A program made the position numbers and the translations under genes. A DNA stretch of 64,000 bases from contig NZ_JARVKW010000010.1 in assembly GCF_029813775.1 (NCBI RefSeq), forward strand, positions 1 through 64,000, read 5' to 3'. The notes beneath the pieces were generated by a model. It did no database searches. It saw nothing but the letters and a program-made list of their open reading frames with translations, and had not been told where the DNA came from. This DNA is from Streptomyces sp. DH24. GTDB lineage: Bacteria; Actinomycetota; Actinomycetes; Streptomycetales; Streptomycetaceae. This document shows positions 44,274 through 54,804 of the stretch, one piece after another; the first letter of the stretch is position 1; each line of letters begins with the position of its first letter.

Positions 44274-45722
44274 CTACCCGAACGCGCCCGGGTGCGTCTG
44301 CTCCCGCACCGACACGAACTGCTGGCGGACCGCCTGACCCACCGCCAGTTCCTCGCCCGGCTCCAGCACCTGCGCGACCGCGCCCTGCCAGGCCGGCGGG
44401 GTCCGCGGGTCGAGGGTGCCCTGCGAGACGCCGAGCGCCCAGGCCGCCTGCCGGGCCGCGCCGATCGCGGCGTAGTCGGCGGGCTGCGGCACCAGGACCT
44501 GCGCCCCGAACAGCGACGGCGCCGCCGCCTGCACCGCGGGCAGCTCGGCCGCCGCGCCCAGCAGGAACACCCGGCGCACCTCCACGCCCCGGCCGCGCAG
44601 CACGTCCAGCGCGTCCGCCAGCCCGCACAGCATCCCCTCGAACGCGGCCCGCGCCAGATGCTCCGGCCGCATCGACTCGCGCCTGAGGCCGGTCAGCGTG
44701 CCGGCGGTGTGCGGCAGATGCGGGGTCCGCTCGCCCTCCAGGTAGGGCAGCAGCACGAGCCCGTGCGCGCCCGGCGTCGACTTCGTCGCCAGCTCGGACA
44801 GGCTCTCCAGATCGGGCACCCCGAGCAGCTCGGCGGTGCCCCGCAGGGTCCGTACGGCGTTCAGGGTGGTGACGACCGGCAGGTGCATGCCGGTCGCGTC
44901 CGCGAGGGAGGTGATCATCCCGTGCTGGTCGACGAGGGCCTCCGGATGCACGGCCATCACGGACCCGGACGCCCCGAGCGACACCACCGCGTCGCCCAGC
45001 CCTATCCCCAGCCCGAACGCGGCGGCCTGCGTCTCCCCGGTCCCGGCGGAGATCAACAGCCCTTCCGGCGTCGTCCCGGCGGCGTCGGCGGGCCCGATCA
45101 CCTCGGGCAGCACGGCCTGGTGCCCCAGTGCCAGCTCCACCAGCTCGGGTCGGTAGGCGCCGGTGGCCGCGGACCAGTAACCGGTCCCGGAGGCGCCGCC
45201 CCGGTCGGTGGTCCGCCGCGCCGGCCGCCCCAGCAACTGCCACACCAGCCAGTCGTGCGCCTGGAGCAGCCCGGCCGTACGGCCGGCGTTGTCGGGTTCG
45301 GTACGGGCCAGCCAGCGCAGCTTGGTCACCGCCTGCGGGGCCTGCGGCACACAGCCCACCGCCTGGGCCCACGCCTCGCGCCCACCGAGCGCGTCGACCA
45401 GATCGGCCGCCGCGACCTGCGTCCGCTTGTCACCGCCGACCATCGCCGGCCGCACGGTGTTGCCCTGCGCGTCCAGCGGCACGACGGCGTTCGACTGCGC
45501 CGACACCCCGATCGCCTGCACGCCCTCCAGCAGCCCGCCGCCCGCCGCCTCGCCCAGGGACAGCAGCCAGGCCTGCGGATCGACGTCGGAGGGCCGGCCG
45601 CCGTCCGGGCTCTCCAGCGGATGCGGGGCATACCCCTGCCGGAGCACGGCCCCGGTGTCCGAGTCACAGACCACGATGCGAGTGAAATCGGGCGCACTGT
45701 CCAGCCCGGCGACTATCCCCAT
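44274..45722 (-). CDS. FGGY-family carbohydrate kinase (xylulokinase-like)
   Basis: A 482-residue sugar kinase of the ASKHA fold. The N-terminal phosphate loop region is IVAGLDSAPDFTRIVVCDSDTG, the substrate domain has VSAQSNAVVPLDAQGN and QAHDWLVWQLLG, and the C-terminal ATP domain has VSLGASGSVMAVHPEA and VFLLGAAAELPAVQAAA. The catalytic Asp region usually seen as GMxDQH is altered here, so substrate identity is uncertain; xylulose is the usual annotation. ATG 45722 lacks a ribosome site but AGAAT lies upstream, suggesting a leaderless start. Confidence 0.85.
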   Translation of the reverse strand: MGIVAGLDSAPDFTRIVVCDSDTGAVLRQGYAPHPLESPDGGRPSDVDPQAWLLSLGEAAGGGLLEGVQAIGVSAQSNAVVPLDAQGNTVRPAMVGGDKRTQVAAADLVDALGGREAWAQAVGCVPQAPQAVTKLRWLARTEPDNAGRTAGLLQAHDWLVWQLLGRPARRTTDRGGASGTGYWSAATGAYRPELVELALGHQAVLPEVIGPADAAGTTPEGLLISAGTGETQAAAFGLGIGLGDAVVSLGASGSVMAVHPEALVDQHGMITSLADATGMHLPVVTTLNAVRTLRGTAELLGVPDLESLSELATKSTPGAHGLVLLPYLEGERTPHLPHTAGTLTGLRRESMRPEHLARAAFEGMLCGLADALDVLRGRGVEVRRVFLLGAAAELPAVQAAAPSLFGAQVLVPQPADYAAIGAARQAAWALGVSQGTLDPRTPPAWQGAVAQVLEPGEELAVGQAVRQQFVSVREQTHPGAFG

Positions 45723-45798
45723 GTCCGAAATTCTGCCGTACGCCGGACCGGGCCCGTGGGGCGCCCGGGTGACCGGGGAGTGAACCGCGCTCGGAGGC

Positions 45799-46104
45799 TC
45801 AGGTGTTGCTGGTGCCCCAGTCGTCCTCGCCGGTGCCGTTCACGCTGCGCTCGCGCAGGGTCCGCACCCGCTGGGCGACGGAGTCCGGCACGCGGTCGCC
45901 GACCTTGTCGCTGACCACGTGGTACGCCTTGCCCGCGAACTGACGGCCCTGCTGGGCGGCGGACTCCGCGGTGTTGCGGACGGCGGGGTTCTGCGCGACC
46001 TGGCGCGCTGACTTCACGAGCTGTTCGTAACGCTCTCGCCCGGCCCTCGTGCCCAGCACATATCCCAGAGCGAGTCCGGCGATGAACGTGAGCCGGTAAC
46101 GCAT
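45799..46104 (-). CDS. YtxH-like small membrane protein
   Basis: A 101-residue protein beginning MRYRLTFIAGLALGYVLGTRAGRERYEQL, the glycine-zipper-like single membrane segment and RAGRERYEQL turn typical of actinobacterial YtxH-like proteins. The rest is a helical amphipathic region with an acidic C-terminus (GEDDWGTSN). ATG 46104 has GGAAGGG eight bases upstream; a GTG three codons earlier overlaps that site. It is cytoplasmic-membrane anchored. Its function is unknown. Confidence 0.82.
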   Translation of the reverse strand: MRYRLTFIAGLALGYVLGTRAGRERYEQLVKSARQVAQNPAVRNTAESAAQQGRQFAGKAYHVVSDKVGDRVPDSVAQRVRTLRERSVNGTGEDDWGTSNT

Positions 46105-46264
46105 GGCGGCCACCCTTCCCTTGCACAGGTCTCCGGTACGGCGTCGGCGCCGGGGAGTACCGATTGGCGGAGCACCCCCCTGCTTGCGCTAATGTATGTG
46201 TCGCAGCGAGCGCGCGCCCCCTGGCGAATACCCAGGTAGGTACGTTCGATGCAGAACGAGGCAT

Positions 46265-46337
46265 TCCTCCGTAGCTCAATTGGCAGAGCAGCCGGCTGTT
46301 AACCGGCAGGTTACTGGTTCGAGTCCAGTCGGGGGAG
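46265..46337 (+). tRNA. tRNA-Asn (GTT), first copy
   Basis: A 73-base cloverleaf with acceptor TCCTCCG/CGGGGGA, D-arm AGCTCAATTGGCAGAGC, anticodon arm GCCGGCTGTTAACCGGC with anticodon GTT, and T-arm CTGGTTCGAGTCCAG. No encoded CCA follows. An AT-richer segment with TAATGTATG about 70 bases upstream may be the promoter. Confidence 0.97.
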
Positions 46338-46342
46338 CTCGG

Positions 46343-46415
46343 TCCTCCGTAGCTCAATTGGCAGAGCAGCCGGCTGTTAACCGGCAGGTTACTGGTTCGA
46401 GTCCAGTCGGGGGAG
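46343..46415 (+). tRNA. tRNA-Asn (GTT), second identical copy
   Basis: Identical to the first copy and only five bases downstream of it, so the two are co-transcribed as a 78-base tandem duplication. Confidence 0.97.
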
Positions 46416-46426
46416 CATGCTGAACG

Positions 46427-46445
46427 AGGACCCCGCCGGGGTCCT
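46427..46445 (+). terminator. Rho-independent terminator of the tRNA-Asn pair
   Basis: AGGACCCC-GCC-GGGGTCCT, an 8-bp stem with a three-base loop, followed directly by TTTTC. It is a classic intrinsic terminator, 11 bases past the second tRNA. Confidence 0.92.
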
Positions 46446-46616
46446 TTTTCATGCCCGATTTCCTGTCCGGCGGAACCGCGCGGGCCTGCGGCGCAGTCCT
46501 CATGACCGTGCGACTCCGGCCCCGCGCGGCCAACCGAGGCCATTCGAGGCAGGAGATCGTATGAGCGGCTATGCTGCGGCAGACGGCGCGCACACGTGTA
46601 CGCGACACGCCGCTAT

Positions 46617-46690
46617 GGGGCGGTAGCTCAGCCGGTTAGAGCAGCGGACTCATAATCCGTCGGCCGTGGGTTCGAGTCCCACCCGCCCCA
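46617..46690 (+). tRNA. tRNA with CAT anticodon (elongator Met or Ile2)
   Basis: A 74-base cloverleaf: acceptor GGGGCGG/CCGCCCC with discriminator A, D-arm AGCTCAGCCGGTTAGAGC, anticodon loop CTCATAA (anticodon 46651-46653), T-arm GTGGGTTCGAGTCCCAC. The 5' end is paired, so it is not the initiator. Choosing between Met and lysidine-modified Ile needs identity-element comparison. It marks the left edge of the terpenoid cluster. Confidence 0.93.
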
Positions 46691-46698
46691 CTCAGTAA

Positions 46699-46726
46699 CC
46701 CCAGGCAGAATCGTTCTGACTTGGGG
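46699..46726. terminator. Hairpin between tRNA and ispG
   Basis: CCCCAGGCAGAA, TCG loop, and TTCTGACTTGGGG pair with two mismatches. It lies nine bases after the tRNA and past the 3' end of the converging ispG. Confidence 0.65.
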
Positions 46727-46762
46727 AAACGTGTTTTCGGGGCCTTGTCGGACGGTCGTCCG

Positions 46763-47902
<1,140 letters not shown>

Positions 47903-48022
47903 GACAGGTCCCCAAAGTGGTCGGCCGGTCCGGGCGGACCGGGTCTGCGGCTGATGACTGTGTGCCGTTGCGAGCGGTGGACGTGCGGGAGACAGGCGCG
48001 GCGCCCGTCGGGGTGCCCGGTG

Positions 48023-49843
48023 TCAGCCGACGGTGAGGGAGGCGGTGGCTCCCTGCCGGGCCTGCCGTCCGGAGGGCAGGGCCTCCAGCAGCGCGTGGGT
48101 GAGGTGGCGGGGGGTGAGGCCGCAGGCCTCCAGGACGTCGGCCCGTGAGCCGTGGTCGAGGAAGCGCTGCGGGAGACCGAAGACGCGTACCGGCAGGCCC
48201 GGCTCGGTGTCGCTCAGCTCCTGGGCGATCCGCGCCCCGACGCCGCCGACCCGGCCGCTGTCCTCGACCGTGGCGACCAGCAGGTGATCGAGGGCGAGCC
48301 CGGTCAGCGCCGGCGGCACGGGCTTGACCCAGCGGGGGTCCACGACGGTGACGCCGACGCCGTGCCCGGCCAGCCGTTCGGCGACGTCGAGGCAGGTGGC
48401 GGCCATGGCGCCGACGGAGACCAGGAGGACGTCGGGACGCTCGCCGCGGTACAGGACGTCCAGGTCGGCGCAGACGTCCACGGCCGGGATGTCCGCTCCG
48501 GCGGAGCCCTTGGGAAAGCGCAGGGCGGTGGGGCCGTCGTCGCAGGCCACGGCCTCCCGCAGGGCGCGGCGCAGGGTGGCGGCGTCGCGGGGGGCGGCCA
48601 GCCGCAGGCCGGGCACCAGGTTCAGCAGCGACAGGTCCCACATGCCGTTGTGCGAGGGGCCGTCGTCCCCGGTCACGCCGGCCCGGTCCAGCACGAAGGT
48701 GACCGGGGCGCGGTGCAGGGCCACGTCCATCAGGAGCTGGTCGAAGGCCCGGTTGAGGAAGGTGGCGTACAACGCGACGACCGGGTGCATCCCGCCGAGG
48801 GCCAGCCCGGCGGCGGCGGTCACGGCGTGCTGCTCGGCGATGCCGACGTCGATGACGCGCTCGGGGTGGCGGCGGGCTAACTCGCCGAGCCCGGTCGGGT
48901 CGAGCATGGCCGCGGTGACGGCGACCACGTCCGGCCGGTCGGCGGCGAGGTCGGCGAGCTCACCGCCGAACACGGACGTCCAGCTGGGCGCGCCCCCCGG
49001 TTCGCGGGCGGAGGCGGCGCGCACGGCGTGGAAGCGGTCCGTGTCGTCCTGCTCGGCCGGGAGGTGGCCGCGGCCCTTCTCGGTGACGCAGTGCACCACC
49101 ACGGGCCTGCGCAGGGCGACGGCCGCGCGCAGCGCCGTCTCCACGGCCTCGATGTCATGGCCGTCCACCGGGCCGACGTAGGCCAGCCCCAGGTTCTCGA
49201 ACAGGGCTTGCGGGGCGTCGCCCGCGCGCAGGTCGGCGAGGTGTCCGGCGACGGCGCCGACGGTGGGGGCGTAGGAGCGGCCGTTGTCGTTGAGGACCAC
49301 GACGACGGGGCGTTCGGGGGCCGCCGCGATGTTGTTGAGGGCTTCCCAGGCCATGCCCCCGGTGAGCGCGCCGTCGCCGAGCACGGCCACCACGGCATGG
49401 TCGCTCCGCCCGAGCAGGGCGTTGGCGCGGGCGAGGCCGTCCGCCCAGGACAGGGAGGTCGAGGCGTGCGAGTTCTCGATGACGTCGTGCTCGGACTCGG
49501 CGCGGCAGGGGTAGCCCGACAGGCCGCCGGTGCGGCGGAGCGTGGCGAGGGCTCCGGCGCGGCCGGTGAGGATCTTGTGGACGTAGGCCTGGTGGCCGGT
49601 GTCCCACAGGATCTTGTCGCGGGGGGAGTCGAAGACGCGGTGCAGGGCGATGGACAGCTCCACGACGCCGAGGTTGGGGCCGAGGTGGCCGCCGTTGGCG
49701 GTGCAGGTGTCCACCAGCAACCGCCGTATCCGCGGCGCCAGTTCGCGTGCCGCGTGCGGGGACAGGGCGCGCAGGTCCTGCGGCCCCCGGATCTCCTCCA
49801 GGCGTGGCAGGGCGCGACTCTCCTTCTCCGGTGGTGGATTCAT
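48023..49843 (-). CDS. dxs: 1-deoxy-D-xylulose-5-phosphate synthase
   Basis: A 606-residue thiamine-diphosphate enzyme joining pyruvate and glyceraldehyde 3-phosphate, the first MEP step. It shows the N-terminal TPP motif [31 protein letters not shown], the transketolase pyrimidine domain ([21 protein letters not shown]) and the C-terminal domain. Codon 322 (48878-48880) is TTA, rare in Streptomyces and read by the bldA tRNA. The ATG overlaps the stop of the deleted ispH (ATGA), which overlaps the P450 before it, so dxs is translationally coupled to the antibiotic operon. It is likely a secondary, cluster-dedicated copy. Pentalenolactone inhibits GAPDH, so drawing on glyceraldehyde 3-phosphate here is noteworthy. 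Confidence 0.95.
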   Translation of the reverse strand: MNPPPEKESRALPRLEEIRGPQDLRALSPHAARELAPRIRRLLVDTCTANGGHLGPNLGVVELSIALHRVFDSPRDKILWDTGHQAYVHKILTGRAGALATLRRTGGLSGYPCRAESEHDVIENSHASTSLSWADGLARANALLGRSDHAVVAVLGDGALTGGMAWEALNNIAAAPERPVVVVLNDNGRSYAPTVGAVAGHLADLRAGDAPQALFENLGLAYVGPVDGHDIEAVETALRAAVALRRPVVVHCVTEKGRGHLPAEQDDTDRFHAVRAASAREPGGAPSWTSVFGGELADLAADRPDVVAVTAAMLDPTGLGELARRHPERVIDVGIAEQHAVTAAAGLALGGMHPVVALYATFLNRAFDQLLMDVALHRAPVTFVLDRAGVTGDDGPSHNGMWDLSLLNLVPGLRLAAPRDAATLRRALREAVACDDGPTALRFPKGSAGADIPAVDVCADLDVLYRGERPDVLLVSVGAMAATCLDVAERLAGHGVGVTVVDPRWVKPVPPALTGLALDHLLVATVEDSGRVGGVGARIAQELSDTEPGLPVRVFGLPQRFLDHGSRADVLEACGLTPRHLTHALLEALPSGRQARQGATASLTVG

Positions 49844-50247
49844 CGCACCCCGCCCGGGGGGACCTCGTCGGCCGGCGGTGTCCGCGGGACGCGGCCGGTG
49901 ACCGGGTCGGCCAGCCGGCCCGGCATGGAGAACACGACGTCCTCGGCGATGCCCCGCTGCAACTCGACCCGGCCGAAGCCGAGTCCGGCCAGCCGGGCGA
50001 CGAGCCCCTCGACGAGGATCCCCGGGGCGCCGGCCCCGGCGCTGACGCCGACCGACGACACGCCCTCCAGCCGGGCCGCGTCGAGGTGCCGCGCGTCGGG
50101 CACCAGAGGGGCGGCGGCACCGTGGGCGCGGGCCACCTCGACCATGCGCGGCGAGTTGCTGGAGCCGTACGAGACGATGTCCATGGCGCGCCGTACGCCC
50201 GCGCAGAAGCCGCGTGGCTGGGTCAGGACGACGTTGCCTTCGCTCAC
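49840..50247 (-). pseudogene. ispH: Internally deleted HMBPP reductase (ispH/lytB remnant), still in frame
   Basis: A 135-residue product; normal IspH has about 310-330. The first 25 residues ([20 protein letters not shown]) match the IspH N-terminus including the first cluster Cys. They join directly to [19 protein letters not shown] and the normal C-terminus ([20 protein letters not shown] ... [11 protein letters not shown]). About 190-200 residues are absent, with the second and third [4Fe-4S] cysteines and most of the active site. The frame, the GTG start overlapping the P450 stop, and the coupling to dxs are preserved. It cannot reduce HMBPP by the known mechanism. It may survive only to couple dxs translation, or make a small protein of unknown use. 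Confidence 0.88.
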
Positions 50248-51638
50248 GTCGCGTCACCCCCGGCCGGTGCGGGGACGGCGGCGGTCGTCCGGCGCGGGGT
50301 GCGTGCCTCCAGCCTCAGGCGCAGCCGGCGCGGGTGGTAGACGGTGGCCAGCGGGACCGGCCGGACGTCCATGCCGGGTTCGCAGGTGACCCGCCAGCGG
50401 CCGAGGATGGTGGCGAGCCCCAGGGTGGCCTCGGTACGCGCGTAGAGGTCGCCGATGCACTTGCGGGCGCCGGTGCCGAACGGCACGTAGGCGTGGCGGG
50501 CGGCCGGCGCGATGCGGTCCGGGAGCCAGCGGTCGGGGTCGAACTTCCCGGGGTTGTCGAAGGCGTCCTCGTAGCGGGCGACCGCGGCGGGGCTGAAGAC
50601 GACGGTGGTGCCGGTGGGCAGCGGGCGGCCCGCGAGCTCGGTCGGGGAGGCGGTGAGGCGGGTGAACAGCCAGGCCGGCGGGTGCAGTCGCAGCGTCTCG
50701 GAGATGATCCGGTCGGCCAGGGAGAGCTTCGGCAGGTCGTCCCACTCCGGGGCGCGGCCGTCGAGGACGGTGTCGATCTCGTCGTAGAGCGCGGCCTCGA
50801 TCTCCGGGTGCTGGGAGAGCAGGTAGAAGACCCAGGTGAGGGTGCCGGCGACGGTCTCGGTGCCGGCCGCCATGACGGTGATGACCTGGTCGTGGATCTC
50901 CGTGTCGCCGAGCCGGCCGCCGTCGTCGTCGCGGGAGGCGAGCAGGGCGGCGAGCAGGTCGTCGTGCTCGGTGTCGGAGCTGCGGTAGTCGTCGATGAGC
51001 CGCTGGGTGGTCTCGTGCAGGAAGTTCAGGTTGCTCTTGTAGCGGCGCTGGGACGGCAGGGGCAGCCGGCGGATCGAGGCCGGCAGGAACATCTGCCGGA
51101 ACAGGCCGTTGAGCACGATGTCGAAGGAGCGTTCCACCTGCGCCGCCAGCTCGGGGCTGACGGGTGTGGAGTACAGGGTGCGGCCGACCGTGCGCAGGGC
51201 CATGCCGTACATCTCCTGGAAGGCGTCGACGACCATGCCGTCCTGCCAGCGCGACGCCGTGTCCTCGATCTCGGCCCGCATGGCCTCGGCGTACCGCTTG
51301 AGCCGGCCGCGGGTGAACGCCGACTGCATCAGCCGGCGCTGGCGGCGGTGGTCGGCGAACGGGCAGGTGACCAGGCCGTTGCCGGCGATGTCACGGGCGC
51401 GGTCGTAGAAGACGCCGCCCTTGTCGAAGATGCGGTCGTTGGTCAGGACGTGCCGCAGCAGGTCGGGATGGGTCGGGACGTAGGCCGTGGTGGGGCCGAT
51501 CCTGATCTCGACCAGATCGCCGTGGGCCGACAGCGAGGTCATGAAGTTCACGGGGTGGCGCATCATCTGGAGGGCGTGTCCCACGACGGGCAGCGCCCCG
51601 GGCGCCGCTCCCGCCGAGAAAGTGGTCTGCTCGGTCAT
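50244..51638 (-). CDS. penI: Pentalenene oxygenase (CYP183A-type P450)
   Basis: A 464-residue cytochrome P450 expected to oxidise pentalenene at C13 to pentalen-13-al, then 1-deoxypentalenic acid. It shows I-helix [15 protein letters not shown], ExxR SETLRLH (about 314), [11 protein letters not shown] heme loop with Cys near 394, and the N-terminal [16 protein letters not shown]. Length and sequence fit PtlI (about 450 residues) and differ from the ~400-residue PenM class. It follows the pentalenene synthase gene by 87 bases. Its stop overlaps the deleted ispH start. Ferredoxin and reductase partners are not encoded in the cluster. Confidence 0.92.
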   Translation of the reverse strand: MTEQTTFSAGAAPGALPVVGHALQMMRHPVNFMTSLSAHGDLVEIRIGPTTAYVPTHPDLLRHVLTNDRIFDKGGVFYDRARDIAGNGLVTCPFADHRRQRRLMQSAFTRGRLKRYAEAMRAEIEDTASRWQDGMVVDAFQEMYGMALRTVGRTLYSTPVSPELAAQVERSFDIVLNGLFRQMFLPASIRRLPLPSQRRYKSNLNFLHETTQRLIDDYRSSDTEHDDLLAALLASRDDDGGRLGDTEIHDQVITVMAAGTETVAGTLTWVFYLLSQHPEIEAALYDEIDTVLDGRAPEWDDLPKLSLADRIISETLRLHPPAWLFTRLTASPTELAGRPLPTGTTVVFSPAAVARYEDAFDNPGKFDPDRWLPDRIAPAARHAYVPFGTGARKCIGDLYARTEATLGLATILGRWRVTCEPGMDVRPVPLATVYHPRRLRLRLEARTPRRTTAAVPAPAGGDAT

Positions 51639-51725
51639 GCGATTCTCAACTTCCCGTCTCTACTGCTCGGTTGACAGCCGTGCCGCCGCGACGGCCGGGC
51701 GCGGGTGGTGCCGGTGGCGGTGCAG

Positions 51726-52739
51726 CTAGTGGGCGGTGCTGCCGAGCTCCTCCAGGTAGCCCTGGGCGCCGGCGGCGAGCGCGAACTCGGCGTCGTAGCG
51801 GCCCGAGGAGCGGTGCCAGTCGTAGGAACCGCGGATCACGGTGCGCACGGCGTCGTTGCGGTAGCGCTCCAGGGCCTCGCGCTCGGCCTCGTCGAGCCGG
51901 TAGATGTCACCGACCTGCCGCAGGCAGGACTCCAGCAGGAGGTACTGCTCCAGCCGTACGCGCACCTCGCTCTGCATGTGGGCCACGCTGCGGTCCTTGG
52001 ACCAGCCGTGCTCCCGGCGCAGGATCATGACCATGTTGTTCTGCTCGCCGCGCGCCTCCTCCTTCTCCAGCGAGGCGATGTCGTTGAGCAGCAGATTGAC
52101 GTCGACGGCGATCTGGAGCATCGCGGAGACCACGGCGCTGTCGAAGACCCGGTGCGGCACCTCGAAGCGGCCCACGCGCTCGGCGAGGTCGACCGTCGGC
52201 TGCACCCCGATGGTCTGGCGGCGCACGGCCAGGTACTGGGCGGCCGAGTTGTACGGCCTGTCCCAGAAGCGGCTCTCCGCCTCGTCGACGTAGCCGTCGA
52301 AGTAGCCGCGCCAGTGCCGGGCGCTGCGCGCGCACCAGGCGGGTGTCATGCCCTCGCAGGTGCGCCGCCAGATGTCGGCGAAGCCGTGGGCGATGGGGGG
52401 CGCGCTGTCGGGGAGGGGGCCGTCCAGGGCCGCCGCGACCGCGTCGGTGAGCCGTTTGGTCTCCTCCGGGTTCTCGCCGCGCGGCCCGTCGAAGAGGTCG
52501 TCGAAGAGGAAGAACCACGACATCAGGTCGACGCCCAGGTCCAGGTCGGCGCCGGTGGCGTGCGGGTAGAAGCGGGAGGCCAGGTCGGCGTAGCCGCCGC
52601 GCAGATGACGCGTCGCCGCCGCCTCGGACCTGATCAGCCCGAGCGAGCGCGGCCAGTGGAGCTGCTCGGCGTCGGCCCGCGCGTGGTCCGGGCTCTGCCG
52701 GCTCGGCAGGGGTATGTGGAAGTCGACGTCCTGGGGCAT
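51726..52739 (-). CDS. penA: Pentalenene synthase
   Basis: A 337-residue class I sesquiterpene cyclase turning farnesyl diphosphate into pentalenene. The aspartate motif is Asp80-Asp81-Leu-Phe-Asp84, and the NSE triad is Asn219, Ser223, Glu227 (NDIASLEKE), at the same numbers as in the crystallised Streptomyces exfoliatus enzyme; Phe76 and Phe77 are conserved. Length is identical to that enzyme, and from memory most residues match with scattered changes. ATG 52739 has AAGGATT upstream. It lies between the FPP synthase and penI genes on the same strand. Confidence 0.97.
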   Translation of the reverse strand: MPQDVDFHIPLPSRQSPDHARADAEQLHWPRSLGLIRSEAAATRHLRGGYADLASRFYPHATGADLDLGVDLMSWFFLFDDLFDGPRGENPEETKRLTDAVAAALDGPLPDSAPPIAHGFADIWRRTCEGMTPAWCARSARHWRGYFDGYVDEAESRFWDRPYNSAAQYLAVRRQTIGVQPTVDLAERVGRFEVPHRVFDSAVVSAMLQIAVDVNLLLNDIASLEKEEARGEQNNMVMILRREHGWSKDRSVAHMQSEVRVRLEQYLLLESCLRQVGDIYRLDEAEREALERYRNDAVRTVIRGSYDWHRSSGRYDAEFALAAGAQGYLEELGSTAH

Positions 52740-52861
52740 GGGGCAATCCTTGGGGGGTGGGTCGGAGGGGCAGCGGGCGCGGCGCGGCCCGGTGGGGGAG
52801 GTGCGCCGGTCGGAGGGTCGGGAGTCGGGAACGGGCGTACGGGTACGGGGCCGGAGCGGTC

Positions 52862-53875
52862 TCAGCCCTCGCGGGCGACGACGAACCGCCCGAGCGCGAG
52901 GAGTTCCTCCCGCGCGGCGGCGTCCAGCTCGACACCGCGCAGCGCGTCCTCGGCCAGCGCCATCCGCCGGGCGGCCTCGGCCAGCGCCCAGTCCCGGCCG
53001 CCGGCGCCCTCGATCAGGCCGGCCACGCGCCGCAGTTCGTCCTCGTCGGGTTCGCCGGGGGTGGTGAGCCAGGCGGCCAGCTCGGCGCTGAGCGGGCCGT
53101 CCTGGTTCAGGGCGTGGCTCACCGGCAGGGACTTCTTGCGGGAGCGCAGATCGGAGTGGACCGGCTTGCCGGTGACGGCCGGGTCGCCCCAGATGCCGAG
53201 AAAGTCGTCGACGAGCTGGAAGGCGACGCCGACCTGGTCGCCGTAGAGCGCCAGCGCGTCCACCGTCGCCTCCGGGGCCCCGGCCAGGACGGCGCCGATC
53301 GCGGCGCTCGCCGACAGCAGCGCGCCGGTCTTGCCGGCGGCCATGTCGACGCACTCCTCGACCGTGACGTGCGAGCGCTGCGCGAACGACAGGTCCTGGA
53401 CCTGGCCGCGGATCAGGTGCCGGGTGGTGCGCGCCAGCAGCCGGGCGGCGGGCGCCGCCGTCGGCAGCCCGGTGTCCAGCAGCACCTCCTGGGCGAGCGC
53501 CAGCAGCGCGTCACCGGTCAGGACGGCGCTGGAGGGACCCCACAGCTTCCACACCGTGCGCCGGTGGCGGCGCTCCTCGTCGCCGTCCATCCAGTCGTCC
53601 TGCACCAGCGAGAAGTTGTGCACGAGCTCCACGGCGACGGCGCCGGGCAGGGCGACCTCCGGCGGCGCGCCGACCGCCTCGGCCGACAGCAGCGCGAGCG
53701 CCGGCCGTACGGCCTTGCCGGCGTCGGCGCTGGTGGGCGCGCCCCCGGCGGTGATCCAGCCGAAGTGGTAGGCCGCCTGGTGACGTGAGCGGTGGTCGAG
53801 CCGGTCGACGGCGGCCCGCAGCGCCGGGGTGATCGCGACCCGGCTGTGGCTCAGGCAGGCGGGGGCGGCGCTCAT
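52862..53875 (-). CDS. ptlB: Farnesyl diphosphate synthase of the cluster
   Basis: A 337-residue trans-prenyltransferase making FPP from IPP and DMAPP. The first aspartate-rich motif is [19 protein letters not shown] (Asp93, Asp94, Asp97) and the second [12 protein letters not shown]. It corresponds to PtlB of the neopentalenolactone cluster and supplies substrate for penA. Its ATG overlaps the penD stop (ATGA), so it is translationally coupled. A 122-base gap separates it from penA. Confidence 0.92.
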   Translation of the reverse strand: MSAAPACLSHSRVAITPALRAAVDRLDHRSRHQAAYHFGWITAGGAPTSADAGKAVRPALALLSAEAVGAPPEVALPGAVAVELVHNFSLVQDDWMDGDEERRHRRTVWKLWGPSSAVLTGDALLALAQEVLLDTGLPTAAPAARLLARTTRHLIRGQVQDLSFAQRSHVTVEECVDMAAGKTGALLSASAAIGAVLAGAPEATVDALALYGDQVGVAFQLVDDFLGIWGDPAVTGKPVHSDLRSRKKSLPVSHALNQDGPLSAELAAWLTTPGEPDEDELRRVAGLIEGAGGRDWALAEAARRMALAEDALRGVELDAAAREELLALGRFVVAREG

Positions 53876-54777
53876 GCGGCGACCTCCGCTCGCCAGGGGG
53901 CGGTCGGGTCGTCGAAGATGGTGACGACCTGGCGCATGACGCGCCGTTCGGCCGGGTCGAAGGCCCGCTTGGCGTGGACGGTGCCGAGCTGGTCCCACAT
54001 GACGATGTCCCCGGGCCGCCAGGTGTGGGCGTAGGTGTGCCGGGGCCTGCCCGCGTGCGACAGCAGTTCGTCGAGCAGCTTGCGGCTGTCGTCGGGGGCG
54101 AGGTCCACGATCCGCTTGGTGTTCAGGGTGCTGACGTAGACCGACTGGCGGCCGGTGCGCGGATTGCGGGCGATGAGCGGGTGGACGGTGGAGGTGCCGT
54201 CCTCGGGCTGGATCTGTCCGGGGCTCTCGCCGAGGGACACCTCGCGCTGGAGTTCCTCCTCGATGGTCTCCTCGTACCCGGTGCGCAGGGCGTGGCGGAC
54301 CCGGTAGGAGTGCAGGCGCCGGCGCTCCTCGGGCGACAGCGACTCGTACAGGGCGTACATGTCGGTGAAGAGGGTCTCGCCGCCGCCGGAGGACGGCACT
54401 TCCACGGCCTCCAGGAAGCCGACCTGGGAGACGCGGGGGCGGAAGGAGTAGTCGGTGTGCCAGCCCATCCACTCGGCGTCGCCGACGCCGATCTTGCGGC
54501 CGTCCTCCACCAGGTTGGAGACGATCAGGATCTCGTTGTGGTCGGGGTGGGCGCCGCTGGTCAGACCGGTCTTCGGGATGTGCCCGAAGCGGCGGCCGAA
54601 GGCCAGGAACTCCTCGTCGGAGGGGGGCTCGTGGCCGCGGAAGACGAGTACGAGATGGGTGTCGAGCGCCGCCCAGATCTCCTCGACCCGGGCCTTGTCC
54701 ATGTCGCCGGTGACAGGGGCGCCGTGCACGACGGCGCCGAGCGGGGCGCCGGGTATCGGCGTTACGTCCATGGGCAT
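53872..54777 (-). CDS. penD: Fe(II)/2-oxoglutarate dehydrogenase-epoxidase PenD type
   Basis: A 301-residue TauD-family non-heme iron enzyme. The facial triad is His107-x-Asp109 (GWHTDYSF) and a distal His in [10 protein letters not shown]; the 2-oxoglutarate Arg is in RRVMRQVV. PenD/PntD convert pentalenolactone D to E and then to the epoxide F. ATG 54777 has AAAGG four bases upstream; a second ATG two codons on is possible. It follows penE by 28 bases and overlaps the FPP synthase start. Distinction from PtlD rests on the cluster's PenM, not on visible residues. Confidence 0.9.
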   Translation of the reverse strand: MPMDVTPIPGAPLGAVVHGAPVTGDMDKARVEEIWAALDTHLVLVFRGHEPPSDEEFLAFGRRFGHIPKTGLTSGAHPDHNEILIVSNLVEDGRKIGVGDAEWMGWHTDYSFRPRVSQVGFLEAVEVPSSGGGETLFTDMYALYESLSPEERRRLHSYRVRHALRTGYEETIEEELQREVSLGESPGQIQPEDGTSTVHPLIARNPRTGRQSVYVSTLNTKRIVDLAPDDSRKLLDELLSHAGRPRHTYAHTWRPGDIVMWDQLGTVHAKRAFDPAERRVMRQVVTIFDDPTAPWRAEVAA

Positions 54778-54804
54778 GCCGCCTTTCGCGGAAGGGTGGG
54801 CAGG

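Noticed and set aside
46196..46608. Short open frames across the tRNA genes, including repeated peptide DWTRTSNLPVNSRLLCQLSYG-like translations
   Set aside because: They are antisense or sense translations of the two tRNA-Asn genes.
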